Assembly (NCBI GenBank): GCA_018985235.1
Contig: JADGIG010000043.1
Location: 1-33,449 of the forward strand
Direction of reading: 5' to 3'
DNA: 33,449 nucleotides
Source of the DNA: Sanchytrium tribonematis
Taxonomy: Eukaryota; Sanchytriomycota; Sanchytriomycetes; Sanchytriales; Sanchytriaceae
Shown here: piece by piece, positions 1-9,159 of the stretch
How positions within the stretch are numbered: the stretch's first letter is position 1
How the letters are laid out: each line of letters begins with the position of its first letter
Notes under the pieces: generated by a model
The model's input: only the letters and a program-made list of their open reading frames with translations
Told to the model about the DNA's origin: nothing
Databases searched by the model: none
Translations under genes and position numbers: made by a program

Positions 1-465
1 AGTTATAACTAAGTGTAATACCATTCCAGGGACATACCAGTAGCTATCTGTCCAATAGGATTCATTGCATTCGGTCAAAACGGATTTTGACGTTTTTAAT
101 ACTAAAAACACATCTATGCAGAACACTGATAAAAGAATCATATGAGCACCATTGCTGAGTAGTTTTAAAATTTTAAGGACTGGGTAAAAGGTTAGTAGCA
201 AACTCTGTGCAATTTGAATTTGCAACGAATAAGTTTGATACTTGACACACTCATCATCCTCAACAAATCTAGCAACAACTCCATACAGTAAGCTCCATAG
301 ACCCAACATCATCATAATAACCAACAGCAATTCCCCTACGATCATTTTTCTGGTGACATAAAATTTTATCAAAAAACCCAGAACTGACATAAGCCAAAAT
401 GACCAACTAATGCCCGTAAGCCACCCGATTAGAAATTGCCTGTAATGATACCAATTTTCATTCAT
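1..465 (-). CDS. Multi-pass membrane protein, N-terminal fragment (cut by window edge)
   Basis: Open reading frame starting at an ATG at 465-463 and running without a stop off the left edge (155 codons visible). Four to five hydrophobic segments can be seen, at about residues 11-32, 38-60, 75-97 and 108-124, with another beginning near 145. Two acidic/Cys-containing loops (VEDDEC near 70, TECNES near 133) separate them. I do not recognise a family. Only 49 bp separate this start codon from that of the divergent ABCF gene. Frame openness and hydrophobic periodicity support a real gene; the function is unknown. It resembles in style, not in alignable sequence, the other two small membrane proteins within the first 5 kb. 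Confidence 0.65.
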   Translation of the reverse strand, partial: MNENWYHYRQFLIGWLTGISWSFWLMSVLGFLIKFYVTRKMIVGELLLVIMMMLGLWSLLYGVVARFVEDDECVKYQTYSLQIQIAQSLLLTFYPVLKILKLLSNGAHMILLSVFCIDVFLVLKTSKSVLTECNESYWTDSYWYVPGMVLHLVIT

Positions 466-514
466 CAAAAATTGGGAGCTCCTTTGTGTGCAAAATCTCC
501 TTTAAATCCAACAA

Positions 515-2612
515 ATGACCTTGAACTCTGTTAATGATGTCCTTAGAGGCAAAATGGACGAAGAAGTTATAATATATATTAAAGAAATGATCAATCTTGG
601 AGATGCCACAGATTTAGAATCGTTTTTGGGAGAATACGATTGTCTTGATTTGAAAGATTCTTTAATTAATTTAATTCCAAAGCAAATTTCTGTGGCACAG
701 GTGCAAAAACTAGACAAGGCAGTCGAGTTGCATTCTTTTAAAGGAAATACACTCAAGGATAAGCGCAAGGATATTAGCAGTCTTCGAGATAATGTTACCA
801 TTGTTGATCAAGAGGAACTGGTAAAAGCAGAAAAAAAACTCTTGGAGAAGCGGGAGCGTAAGAAAGACAGATTGAGAGTCAAAGAAATTCATCTAAGTAG
901 CTTGGATAAAAGGGTCACTCTCACAGACGAAGAGGTTTTCAAACAGTATGTGGCACAAAAGCAGGCTAAAAACATGGACATTGACTTGGAACATTTAACC
1001 TTGAATCTTTACGGTCTTACTGTATTGAAAGACGCTGACTTGAAACTTTCTTATAGAAGAAGATACGGTTTAATTGGTATGAACGGTATAGGAAAGGTAA
1101 TTATGATTTATTTAGTCTACTCTTCTACACGCTATCACGATTCACGAAGTACCTGTCCCATTTCATCTAAAGATTATATATGTCGAACAGGAATTGCATG
1201 ATAGCGATAGGTCAATCTTGGAAATAGTTTTGCAAGCAGATCAGGTTCGAGAATACTTGATATCGAAAGAGAAAGAATTGAACGAACTTATAAAAGCACA
1301 ATCTACCCCTGAACTTGAAAATGAACTTAAAAATATATACTCTGAGATGGACACCGCAGATATTCACACTGCAGAAAGCCGTGCAGCTTCTTTACTAGTT
1401 GGTCTAGGTTTTACACATGAGCAAATGAAATGGCCACAAACTAAATTTAGCGGAGGGTGGAAAATGAGAGTTGCGTTGGCCAAAGCGCTATTTTGCAATC
1501 CAGATGTCTTGCTGCTGGACGAGCCTACAAATCATTTGGATATTCCGGCAGTTGCTTGGTTGAGTAACTATTTAATGAATGATTTTCAAGGCACTTGTCT
1601 TGTGGTTTCGCACGACAGGGCTTTTTTAGATTTAGTAGCAACCGATATCCTTCACATGTACAATCAAAAAATTAAGTCATTTAAAGGCAACTTTACTCAA
1701 TTCGAAAAAACTAGGCAAGAAATGACAAAACAACAAATTAGAGACTACGAAAACCAAGCTAGAGAAAAGGCTCATTTACAAGCCTTTGTGGATCGGTTCA
1801 GAGCGTCTGCAGCTCGTGCTAGTCAAGCCCAATCCAAACTTAAAATTATCGAGAAAATGGAAGATTTGGAGATGCCAGAAATGACCGAGCTTGATGTTGA
1901 AGTTGATCCATATAAATTTGAGCAGCCTGAGAAATCAAATATGACATTGATTGAAATGAAGACAGTCTCCTTTAAATATGATAATGTGGATAGGGAAATT
2001 GTGAAAGCAATGACTCTTGCCATTCGAATGAATTCTAAAACAATACTTGTTGGGGCCAACGGAGCAGGTAAATCTACAATACTAAAATTGCTGATGGGAA
2101 CTTTGAAGCCGGATAGCGGAGACGTGATAACTAATGGTAAGACAAAAATCGGCTACTTTAGTCAGCATCACATGGACACTTTCAAAGATATGGACAGAAA
2201 TGCAGTAGAATATTTACAAACAGTCAAACCAGGACAAACTATTCAAGAATATAGAAGTCATCTGGCTTCTTTCGGCTTGTCGGGAAGTGTTAGTTTACAA
2301 CCTTTGAATACATTGTCTGGTGGTCAAAAATCTAGAGTATCATTTGCAAGTTTGTCACTCCAACTCCCAAATGTCCTCGTTCTGGACGAAGTCAGCAATC
2401 ATTTGGATATAATTTCGCTTAAAGCGATGGCATTCGCATTGAGAGATTTCAAAGGTGCATTGGTTTTAGTATCTCACGACGTTAAATTTATTGAGACAGT
2501 ATTTAGTGACGAGAAGGCCTTTAAACAAATGATCAATGTTCAATATGGAAAAGACACACTTTGGCCAAATTGCGATATTTATGACTACCAACGTTATTGT
2601 TTAAAAAAATAA
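515..2612 (+). CDS. ABC-F ATPase, Gcn20/ABCF3-like (one 19-nt intron)
   Basis: Coding exons are 515-1096 and 1116-2612, giving 692 aa. A soluble twin-ATPase ABC-F protein; family members act on ribosomes, and Gcn20/ABCF3 works with Gcn1 in translational control. The N-terminal ~155 residues are charged and helical, as in Gcn20/ABCF3. First cassette: Walker A GMNGIGKST (188-196), which is interrupted by the intron and restored only after splicing, then FSGGWKMR and LLLDEPTNHLD. Second cassette: GANGAGKST, LSGGQKSR and a deviating Walker B/D-loop VLDEVSNHLD, where DEPTNHLD is usual. The C-terminus after SHDVKF is divergent. The start could instead be the ATG at 554, which has a good AAAATGG context. 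The stop TAA is inside AATAAA and the last 19 bp overlap the convergent membrane-protein gene. Confidence 0.93.
1097..1115 (+). other. 19-nt intron in the ABCF gene
   Basis: GTAATTATGATTTATTTAG. Removal joins GMNGIGK to STLL, rebuilding the first Walker A motif, and continues in frame to VEQELHDSD, a conserved ABCF3 stretch. Unspliced, the frame runs into a stop at 1199-1201. Confidence 0.95.
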
Positions 2613-3517
2613 ACCCATTTCAAATACAACACGCATGTGTATACAAGACCAAAATAATTCAGTAAAATGTTTGGAATCGCCACAACAAAAAATATAACAT
2701 TTGTCTGAATAATTGAAACACAAATAGCACTGGCACTGACAAGAGACATCAATCCACAACTCAAGTAGCGCCCAGACCTTAAGATACATAATAATGAGGC
2801 ACGTCGAACATCGAAATGTGATTCAGCAATCTCATCATTATCTTTCATTTCTTGATACTGGGCCTTTTTAAAAAGAAATCCCAAGTATGGATTGTAAGCA
2901 CAATTCAAAGTTGGTCCTATACACCAAAAACCCACAAACAAATAATTGAGTGGACAAACTGTTTTGAATAAAATAATATTAACAACAATGTCAATAAAAT
3001 AAATAGTATATTTTGAATTTAATAGATGAGTATATTTTCTACAATCTAACATTCCATTTAATAGTCTGAACCTATAAACTAGAATTCCTATTGGTATATG
3101 GCTGAATTGCACAACAAGGAAGACTATTCGGACTATAAGCATCACGTTTGTATTTGTATTTGAGAAAAGTTGAGGAATATTAAGCAAATGAAATTGCCAC
3201 ATAAGAGCCAGAAATGGTGAAAGTTGATCTAGTAAAAATTCCCAATCACAAGCTATAAATCGAAAAGTAAAAACCTTTTTATATTTGTTGGTATGAACGT
3301 ATATCATAAACAAAAATGAAAGAAGCGCATCTAAAAAGCTAAAAAAAGCCAACATTAGGTAAGAGTAATATTCTTGGAGTTTAAAGCTTTCTGTGGGACC
3401 CCGAAGTTGAAATTGTATAACAACTAGAAAACATGCAACCGCTGCCTTAAATAATTTAAACCAAGAAAACTTTTTGAGAGCAGATACACCTTGATTTGTA
3501 ATTCGAAATTCATTCAT
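2594..3517 (-). CDS. Unrecognised multi-pass membrane protein
   Basis: 307 aa from ATG at 3517 (MNEFRITNQG). The frame is open a further 14 codons upstream to a TTG, but no in-frame ATG lies there. About seven to eight hydrophobic segments are visible, for example around residues 20-38, 54-75, 100-125, 128-150, 175-200 and 255-300. A charged loop (KKAQYQEMKDNDEIAES) precedes the last two segments. No family motif was recognised; an ABCC-type TMD0 or another polytopic transporter domain is conceivable but unsupported. The stop overlaps the end of the convergent ABCF gene by 19 bp. SDF2 lies 48 bp upstream on the same strand. Unlike most neighbours its stop sits in AATAAC, not AATAAA. Confidence 0.6.
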   Translation of the reverse strand: MNEFRITNQGVSALKKFSWFKLFKAAVACFLVVIQFQLRGPTESFKLQEYYSYLMLAFFSFLDALLSFLFMIYVHTNKYKKVFTFRFIACDWEFLLDQLSPFLALMWQFHLLNIPQLFSNTNTNVMLIVRIVFLVVQFSHIPIGILVYRFRLLNGMLDCRKYTHLLNSKYTIYFIDIVVNIILFKTVCPLNYLFVGFWCIGPTLNCAYNPYLGFLFKKAQYQEMKDNDEIAESHFDVRRASLLCILRSGRYLSCGLMSLVSASAICVSIIQTNVIFFVVAIPNILLNYFGLVYTCVLYLKWVYFFKQ

Positions 3518-3565
3518 TTGATCTTTTTGACCTATCCATAGAGCGTCAAAAGACTTCAAAAATAT

Positions 3566-4153
3566 TTATTCTGCACCAACATATATCCCTTCTGATGCTC
3601 TCCATTTAGAATCCTTTGATCTTGATGCTGCGAAAATTTCAAGTTGTTCTTGTATAGGATTGCCGAATTCATGACTTTCTGAAGAACTGAGATATTCTTC
3701 AGTACCGATATGGAATAATTCGACAGGTTCATCTCTTTGCCAATATTCAGTATCGCAGATTAGTTTCCAATTGTCATCAGCATTTTCTTCTCCAAATCCA
3801 CTAACTTCCTGCTGCTTTGATATTGGACTTTTTTGATAATGGGAATGGAGATGCTTTTGAGTATTTACATGCTGAAATCTAAGAACCTCATTGCATTTTA
3901 TCAATTGACCTAATTCCACATTAGGTTCTCCATATCCGGATCTCACAAGCCAGTAGGAGTTGGAGTCTTTGGCAGTTGGGACGGCTGATATAACTTGTTG
4001 GCCTGATCCTGATGCATAATTAACGGCAATACTATTTAACCTGTGGTCAGTTTCTTCATGAACCAGCTTTACAATAGATCCATATGTGACTCTTTCAAAA
4101 TCTTCAGGTAGATTTTCAGACGCAAAAGTCGATAAGATATAAAAGATGAACAT
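3566..4153 (-). CDS. SDF2-like MIR-domain protein of the endoplasmic reticulum
   Basis: 195 aa. The start is an ATG followed by a short hydrophobic signal peptide (MFIFYILSTFAS). Three MIR repeats follow, at about residues 22-75, 84-133 and 138-190, with the typical LxH/FxH..HxxLxS pattern (VKLVHEETDHRLNS, LRFQHVNTQKHLHS, VELFHIGTEEYLSS). Length and layout match SDF2/SDF2L1, lumenal proteins linked to ER quality control and O-mannosylation. There is no HDEL/KDEL: the protein ends GIYVGAE, so retention would depend on a partner. The stop TAA lies within AATAAA. The upstream gap to the divergent membrane gene is 192 bp. Confidence 0.9.
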   Translation of the reverse strand: MFIFYILSTFASENLPEDFERVTYGSIVKLVHEETDHRLNSIAVNYASGSGQQVISAVPTAKDSNSYWLVRSGYGEPNVELGQLIKCNEVLRFQHVNTQKHLHSHYQKSPISKQQEVSGFGEENADDNWKLICDTEYWQRDEPVELFHIGTEEYLSSSESHEFGNPIQEQLEIFAASRSKDSKWRASEGIYVGAE

Positions 4154-4345
4154 GTTTCAGAATAATCTGGCTCAACGTTGGATATACAAAGTGTAGTAGA
4201 AGCTGTAACAATATGGCCATTTATCTGAAAAATTAATCAATATTTTCGACGGTTATAATTTTGCAAGCTCTACTAAGTTCTTTAATTGGTCAAAAAATAT
4301 AAGAAATCTTGTATTTTATTAAAAGGAGTCAATCCTTTTCAAGAC

Positions 4346-4819
4346 ATGATTGTCCATAGTCTTATCATGGATGCTACATTGTGGAGCGATTACAGCTCTC
4401 GCCATCCTGATTTGCAGCGAAATATGTATAAGTGGTCCCTTAAATTTGTATTAATTTATATGACTATGCTACTAACTGAAGTTATTTTGATGACATTTTT
4501 ATTCGTATCAGATTTGGCTTGTCCAGATGTTCTACTTTATATAATATTTTCCTACATTTCCGTGATTATGGCACTTTGTTTTTCAATATTTACGATAAAG
4601 TGGAAACAGAGTACTCTGTATTATGCAAATTCAAAATGTAAGCTAAGATCTAATATTGCGGCCACAGTTCTTCTAATTGGGGTACTAGTTCCACTAGCAG
4701 GCAGTTATTTTGTGGTTTTTGAAAACTCTTGTCAATCAAACAAATTGATTGCAAATATTGTTATATCAGTTTTTGTTGTGCAAATGATCAGATCACCTAT
4801 GGTTTTAGCGATTCTGTGA
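4346..4819 (+). CDS. Small four-helix membrane protein, unrecognised
   Basis: 157 aa from ATG at 4346 (MIVHSLIMDATLW). The frame is open 20 codons further upstream to a TTG just after a stop, but without ATG. Four hydrophobic segments are at about residues 32-52, 60-82, 103-124 and 133-152, with loop cysteines (DLACPD, ENSCQSN) between segments 1-2 and 3-4 that could pair in the lumen or outside. No family recognised. Stop TGA; an AATAAA follows about 27 nt downstream. The alternative of a spliced 5' exon was examined but no intron matching the local consensus was found. Confidence 0.55.
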   Translation: MIVHSLIMDATLWSDYSSRHPDLQRNMYKWSLKFVLIYMTMLLTEVILMTFLFVSDLACPDVLLYIIFSYISVIMALCFSIFTIKWKQSTLYYANSKCKLRSNIAATVLLIGVLVPLAGSYFVVFENSCQSNKLIANIVISVFVVQMIRSPMVLAIL

Positions 4820-4894
4820 GTAGTTTCTGTTTTTGATCAATATTAATAAATTTTGAAAATCAATTTCGCTTTATTTTTTTGAAACAAGAAATAT

Positions 4895-6098
4895 ATGAGC
4901 GCTGCCGAAAACGAAAATCAAGAGGTATTGGACGACCAGCCTCGCTCCATATTGCTAGGAATAATATCACAATTAAGAAAAGGTGCAGATCTTCACAGAG
5001 TGACTTTACCAACATTTGTTTTGGAACCTAGATCATATTTGGAAAGAATTACTGATTTTATGTCACACCCGGATATCATGCTAGAAGCATTAAAAACTAA
5101 AGACGCAGAAAAACGTTTTCTATTAGTTTTAAAATATTTTTTAAGCGGTTGGCACATCCAGCCTAAGGGAGTCAAGAAACCTTACAATCCAGTGCTTGGA
5201 GAATGTTTTAGATCCAAATTCGATATAAAAGGAGAGGCTACTGGATATTTTGTTGCAGAGCAAACTTCACACCATCCCCCAATTTCCTCTTTTGTTTATT
5301 TTAACCCAAAGGGAGTCTTAATACGAGGTGAATCGAAGCCAAAATCTAGATTTCTCGGAAATTCCGCCTGCACACTTATGGAAGGTGACACCATTATCAA
5401 ACTATTTAATGCGGAACTAAATATTGATGACACCTATAGAGTTTCTTTGCCGAATGTATACGCCCGTGGATTGCTTTTTGGAACTATGCTTTTGGAATTA
5501 GGAGATTTTGCCAAAATGTACTCTTCTACTGGTTTGAAAGCAGAAATAGAATTTAAAACTAAAGGATTTTTCAGTGGTTCTTACAATGCAATTGGTGGAA
5601 AAGTGGTAGATGAAAACGATAAGCAGCTTTATGAAATATCTGGTAATTGGAAAGAAACTATGTATTACAAGAAGAAAACAGAGGAAGTACTATTTGACTC
5701 GGCTACCTCTGTTGCAATAAAGCCTCTCGTTGCTCCAGAAGAGACCCAGGAACCTTATGAAAGTAGAAGGCTATGGGCAGAGACCACAAAAGCCATGAAA
5801 AAAGGTGATTTAGATACCGCAACTGCAGAAAAGACGAAGGTTGAGGATAAACAAAGAGAATATGCTAAAAAAAGAGGCGATGAAGAGTGGAAGCCTCGGT
5901 TTTTTGAGCCAATCCATGAGGACGACAAAGACGTTGTACCCGAGGGCTTTTTTCCCGAGGATTTTAAGCTGAAAATTCTAGACAAGTATTTTTATTTAAC
6001 ACAGGATCGATCTTGGTAAGCCAGCTGAAAGTGAGAAACTATTTGCGGATTTTCTTTTTAATAATCCTCCAGAGCATCCATACAAAAACGACTGGTAA
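4895..6098 (+). CDS. Oxysterol-binding protein, Osh4/Kes1 type (one 19-nt intron)
   Basis: Exons 4895-5985 and 6005-6098 give 394 aa. A short ORP made of the lipid-exchange ORD domain only, with no PH, ankyrin or FFAT region visible. The family signature EQTSHHPP is at 122-129 and the phosphoinositide-binding KPYNPVLGE at 95-103. The C-terminal ESRRLW...KWEPRFF-type region is present as ESRRLW and EWKPRFFE. Kes1-like ORPs exchange sterols for PI4P between membranes. The last exon supplies LGKPAESEKLFADF and the end HPYKNDW; it is out of frame unless the 19-nt intron is removed. The stop TAA abuts AATAAA (sharing its last A). Confidence 0.95.
5986..6004 (+). other. 19-nt intron in the oxysterol-binding protein gene
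   Basis: GTATTTTTATTTAACACAG. Removing it turns LDK|IDLGKPAESEK into a continuous frame that ends in HPYKNDW-stop. Without removal the frame stops at 6017-6019. Confidence 0.95.
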
Positions 6099-6139
6099 AT
6101 AAATTATGATGGATTTATTTGTAATCAAGGATAATCAAT

Positions 6140-6466
6140 ATGCTACCAAGGAGAATTCTCAAGAGTGCACAAAATGTTCTACAATTTGTAAGAATGAATG
6201 CTGAAAATACACACAGGATAGAAGGAATGGCATATCCTGCTAAAATTTTAAAGCAAATGCCGTTCGGCCAATTACACGAGTTATATTATGCCCTTTTAAA
6301 GGAGCGGAATGCGTTGGAGACTATGAAATTAAATTGCAAATTGAAAAAGGTTATTTTCTTGGAGAAAGAAAATCTTGAAAAAGTGAAGCTCAGCATGAGG
6401 CGCGTTCTTCATACTGTAAGTGAAAGGCAAAAACTTCCTAAAGAAACGAAATCTGAGAATCAATAA
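6140..6466 (+). CDS. Mitochondrial large-subunit ribosomal protein uL29m (MRPL47/Mrpl4 family)
   Basis: 108 aa with a basic N-terminus (MLPRRILKSAQNVLQFVR) that could be a mitochondrial presequence. The core motif is FGQLHELYYALLKERNALET (residues 42-61), matching the F.dLHkLWyvLLKErNmL pattern of mitochondrial uL29, followed by a long basic helix. The protein is shorter than yeast Mrpl4 or human MRPL47, keeping mainly the two-helix core. It lies 41 bp downstream of the ORP gene on the same strand. The stop TAA is within AATAAA, and the convergent TBL1-like gene ends 2 bp away. Confidence 0.85.
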   Translation: MLPRRILKSAQNVLQFVRMNAENTHRIEGMAYPAKILKQMPFGQLHELYYALLKERNALETMKLNCKLKKVIFLEKENLEKVKLSMRRVLHTVSERQKLPKETKSENQ

Positions 6467-6483
6467 AATTAGGTAGATTTATT
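6462..6483. terminator. Paired polyadenylation hexamers between convergent genes
   Basis: AATAAA on the plus strand at 6462-6467 contains the uL29m stop codon. TTTATT at 6478-6483 is AATAAA on the minus strand and encodes the Asn-Lys just before the end of the TBL1-like protein. The two transcripts must overlap at their 3' ends. Confidence 0.6.
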
Positions 6484-7680
6484 CAGCTTTATGCACATTT
6501 TCTCGCAGCAAATAAGTAAATCTCTCGACCGCGGTATCACATCAATGATACTTTCTTTGCAACCCCACTTCCGAACCTTATCATGGGTATAACAGAATAA
6601 CATATTTTCAGAGGCCACATATAGTCTAGGAAGATCTAAGTCCCAAATAATTGTTGATATGTGAGAGTGTTTATAAGTAAACAAGCACGATCCTGTATAA
6701 TCGTATATTTTAACATTTTTACCATCGTACAAAGCAATTTGAGAAGATAAGTCGCCCAGCACTACAGCTTCTTCCAAATTGATATTATTGAGCATTTGAA
6801 TGGTATAATCTTCATTTATATGAAATAACTTGACGGATTTGTCATTCCCAAAAGTTATAAATTTGTCCTTATGAACTTTTATGCCTAATATACAATCATC
6901 GTGAATTTTTTCCAATTGCTTTTGGTAATCGGGCATGCCGTCTATCTCCATTGCATTTTCTCGTTTTTGCTTTATCAATTTTAACAAATAGCCATCCTCT
7001 GAAACAGCCAATACACAACTTTTGAACCATTTCACATCTATTATTGCAAAATTGTGTTTCTCCCTAGCCAGGACTTGTCCAAATGAAGTGCTTTCGTCTA
7101 TGACTAGAAGATCTCCTTCTGCACTTATTACAGCCATTTCTTTCCCGTTACCACAAAACGAGAAAATCGGCGATTTAAGGTCTAAAATCAGCTCGACGTC
7201 TTTTTTCTCAAAGTCTATTTCCATTATTTTACCATCTAAAAGTCCTACAAATTTGCTTTCAATTGCGGTGACTGGAGAAGGAATTGGCAATCTTATCAAT
7301 TCTTTGTCATACTGGTAGCAGTACTGCTTAGTACCAAATACCACACCATTAATACTTTTTCCAACGACCTGAATCTCCTGGTCAACATGAACTCGATCTA
7401 TAAGTGAATCTTGCAAATGCATTGCATCCGTACCAACTTGATCACTTATTTCTACTATATCTTCATCTGTGCCGCACCAAAGTTGCAATGTTTTTGTGTG
7501 TGCATATTCTAATTTTGTGTAATGCATTCCTTTTTCAATAATTTCCATTAACATGCCTTTGGGTATTTCTAATTCATTCTTGTATTGACATTCTTGTTCA
7601 AAGACAAAGCTAGAGTGAGAGTATCCCTGCTCCTGCATGTATCGTAGGATGAGCGTATTTACATCATCGGATGAAATCAT
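6469..7680 (-). CDS. LisH/WD40 protein, TBL1/Sif2-like
   Basis: 403 aa from ATG at 7680 (MISSDDVNTLILRYMQEQGY). An N-terminal LisH dimerisation motif (about residues 4-35, NTLILRYMQEQGYSHSSF) is followed by a TBL1-type segment (IPKGMLMEIIEKGMHY). The rest, about 100-400, is a strongly diverged beta-propeller with few canonical WD dipeptides. TBL1/TBLR1/Sif2 are subunits of histone-deacetylase co-repressor complexes. The LisH plus helical segment supports that family; the propeller alone would not. The frame is open 17 codons further upstream, but only to a GTG. AATAAA is encoded by the Asn-Lys codons two codons before the last sense codon (…NKST-stop). Confidence 0.75.
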   Translation of the reverse strand: MISSDDVNTLILRYMQEQGYSHSSFVFEQECQYKNELEIPKGMLMEIIEKGMHYTKLEYAHTKTLQLWCGTDEDIVEISDQVGTDAMHLQDSLIDRVHVDQEIQVVGKSINGVVFGTKQYCYQYDKELIRLPIPSPVTAIESKFVGLLDGKIMEIDFEKKDVELILDLKSPIFSFCGNGKEMAVISAEGDLLVIDESTSFGQVLAREKHNFAIIDVKWFKSCVLAVSEDGYLLKLIKQKRENAMEIDGMPDYQKQLEKIHDDCILGIKVHKDKFITFGNDKSVKLFHINEDYTIQMLNNINLEEAVVLGDLSSQIALYDGKNVKIYDYTGSCLFTYKHSHISTIIWDLDLPRLYVASENMLFCYTHDKVRKWGCKESIIDVIPRSRDLLICCEKMCIKLNKST

Positions 7681-7742
7681 TGCAGCAGTCTCCCTTGTTT
7701 TAGTAGCGAAAAAAGGAAATCTATAAATCACAAATTTAAAGA

Positions 7743-7886
7743 ATGATCAGCATAATTACAATTCCACAGTTGTCGAGTTTTCTAAACTTCATTCAAGAAG
7801 GGCTTTTGCTTTATCGAGACATTCTTTTCAAAAGAGTACCATCTCAATATAAAATCTCCAGAGTTTCACACCATAATGACATCTGA
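7743..7886 (+). CDS. Possible 47-codon upstream/small ORF overlapping the CLP1 start
   Basis: ATG at 7743 opens 47 sense codons ending in TGA at 7884-7886, eleven bases past the A of the CLP1 ATG (7876) in another frame. The predicted peptide is moderately hydrophobic with a basic C-terminal half (FIQEGLLLYRDILFKRVP). It fills most of the 195-bp divergent spacer. It is either an inhibitory upstream ORF of CLP1, a separate tiny gene, or chance. No homologue was recognised. Confidence 0.25.
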   Translation: MISIITIPQLSSFLNFIQEGLLLYRDILFKRVPSQYKISRVSHHNDI

Positions 7887-9120
7887 GATCATCGACATCA
7901 AACCGTTTTGTGAATTTCGGTTTCAAGCTGAGGATGTTACTTTAACTATTCTTGAGGGAATAGCAGAGTTTTTTGGAACTGAGCTGGCTAACAATATTCC
8001 TTATCAACTAATTCATAAAAATGGGGCAATATCCACTTTCCATGGTTGCCAAATAAAGTTCGAGGGCAAATGCACTGAAAGATATATGGGGAGCGAGTCT
8101 CAAATTAATTTGTCTTACCTAAATTTGGCTTTTGCGCTACACGGTCAAGGTAAAGGAAATGTTATGGTATTAGGTTCGCGTCATTCTGGAAAAACAAGCT
8201 TGGTAAAGCGCCTAGCCAATTATACCACAAAAAGAGGTATCAAGCCATTTATCGTTGACTTGGATATCACGCACGGATTGATATCTTTACCCGGCACTGT
8301 TAGTGCGATGCCTCTGGACCTTCAGATAGATCCCACGGCTGGAAGCTGCCTTAGCTTTAATACCACAAGTCTAACGGCAGATTCTATCCCTCTTGTTTAC
8401 TATTTCGGATACACAACTTTGAACGAGCATCAAGATCTATACATTCAGTTGTTGACAAATCTTAAAGCCAATATGAAAAAGTATTCAGATAAACACGGTA
8501 CGCCCTTTTCTTTTATTGATATGATTCCTGATCCGCCGCTCGAACTAATTCAAAAAGTCATTGAAACCTTTGAAGTAGATCACATCGTCATAATATCAGA
8601 CGAACTCTTATACTCTCGCATAAAAGATCATGTTTCTTGTCAAATTTCCCTAGTAAAAAAGAGTGAAGGAGTCTTTATCCCCAAATCGCAAGATATCGTG
8701 GAGAAGCTTTCCCGACAAAAGATCCGCGAATATTTTTATGGCAAAGATAAAGCACTTTCACCATTTCCTGCTAATTGTAAGACTGATGATATAGTCGTTA
8801 TAAAAAGGGGACAATTGTTTTCTGGTGCTGCTCATACTATGCCTTTACAAAGCAAATCAGAACAAAGTCTTACGTTCATTAAATCTATGGAGGCAGCATA
8901 TTTGGATAGAGCATTGGTTGCGTTGAGTGCTTCTGAGGAACCTGAAAAAGCTATTTACGATCAGATTTTGGGCTTTGGGTGGGTAAGTCAAGTAGACGAA
9001 TCGAAAGTAGATGAGGCTGCCCAGGCTGCAAGACTCCAAATATTATTGCCCGAGCCAATGAAGCTTAAAGAATCTCAAAAAGTCTTTATAACAGGCGATA
9101 TGAAATGGATCGAAAAATAA
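7876..9120 (+). CDS. CLP1: mRNA 3'-end processing factor Clp1 (polynucleotide kinase-like P-loop protein)
   Basis: 414 aa. Clp1 is a subunit of the cleavage/polyadenylation factor CF IA / CF II, and in animals an RNA 5'-kinase. The N-terminal beta domain has the family signature AEFFGTEL and TFHGCQIKFEG. The P-loop is GSRHSGKTS at 100-108, Walker B-like FIVDLDITHG follows, then SLPGTVSAMPLD and PLVYYFGYTT. The C-terminal domain carries IREYFYG. The region where kinase-active homologues have the lid motif NTCGWVKG reads SFIDMIPDP here, so kinase activity is doubtful; yeast Clp1 is also inactive. Complete length for the family. The stop TAA is within AATAAA. The C2H2 gene starts 39 bp downstream. 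Confidence 0.93.
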   Translation: MTSEIIDIKPFCEFRFQAEDVTLTILEGIAEFFGTELANNIPYQLIHKNGAISTFHGCQIKFEGKCTERYMGSESQINLSYLNLAFALHGQGKGNVMVLGSRHSGKTSLVKRLANYTTKRGIKPFIVDLDITHGLISLPGTVSAMPLDLQIDPTAGSCLSFNTTSLTADSIPLVYYFGYTTLNEHQDLYIQLLTNLKANMKKYSDKHGTPFSFIDMIPDPPLELIQKVIETFEVDHIVIISDELLYSRIKDHVSCQISLVKKSEGVFIPKSQDIVEKLSRQKIREYFYGKDKALSPFPANCKTDDIVVIKRGQLFSGAAHTMPLQSKSEQSLTFIKSMEAAYLDRALVALSASEEPEKAIYDQILGFGWVSQVDESKVDEAAQAARLQILLPEPMKLKESQKVFITGDMKWIEK

Positions 9121-9159
9121 ATTTTGTATTGTCAAGGCAATGTCTGAAATCACACAATT

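Noticed and set aside
2601-2789. 62-codon minus-strand frame with Cys-rich hydrophobic peptide
   Set aside because: Nested in the longer membrane-protein frame on the same strand; no independent support.
5986-6017. A frameshift (pseudogene) at the end of the oxysterol-binding gene, and similar breaks in the reductase, ALDH, DnaJ, carboxypeptidase and ATPase genes
   Set aside because: Each break is exactly resolved by a 19-20-nt GTA...AG segment with the same internal pattern, so introns explain them better than mutations or sequencing errors.
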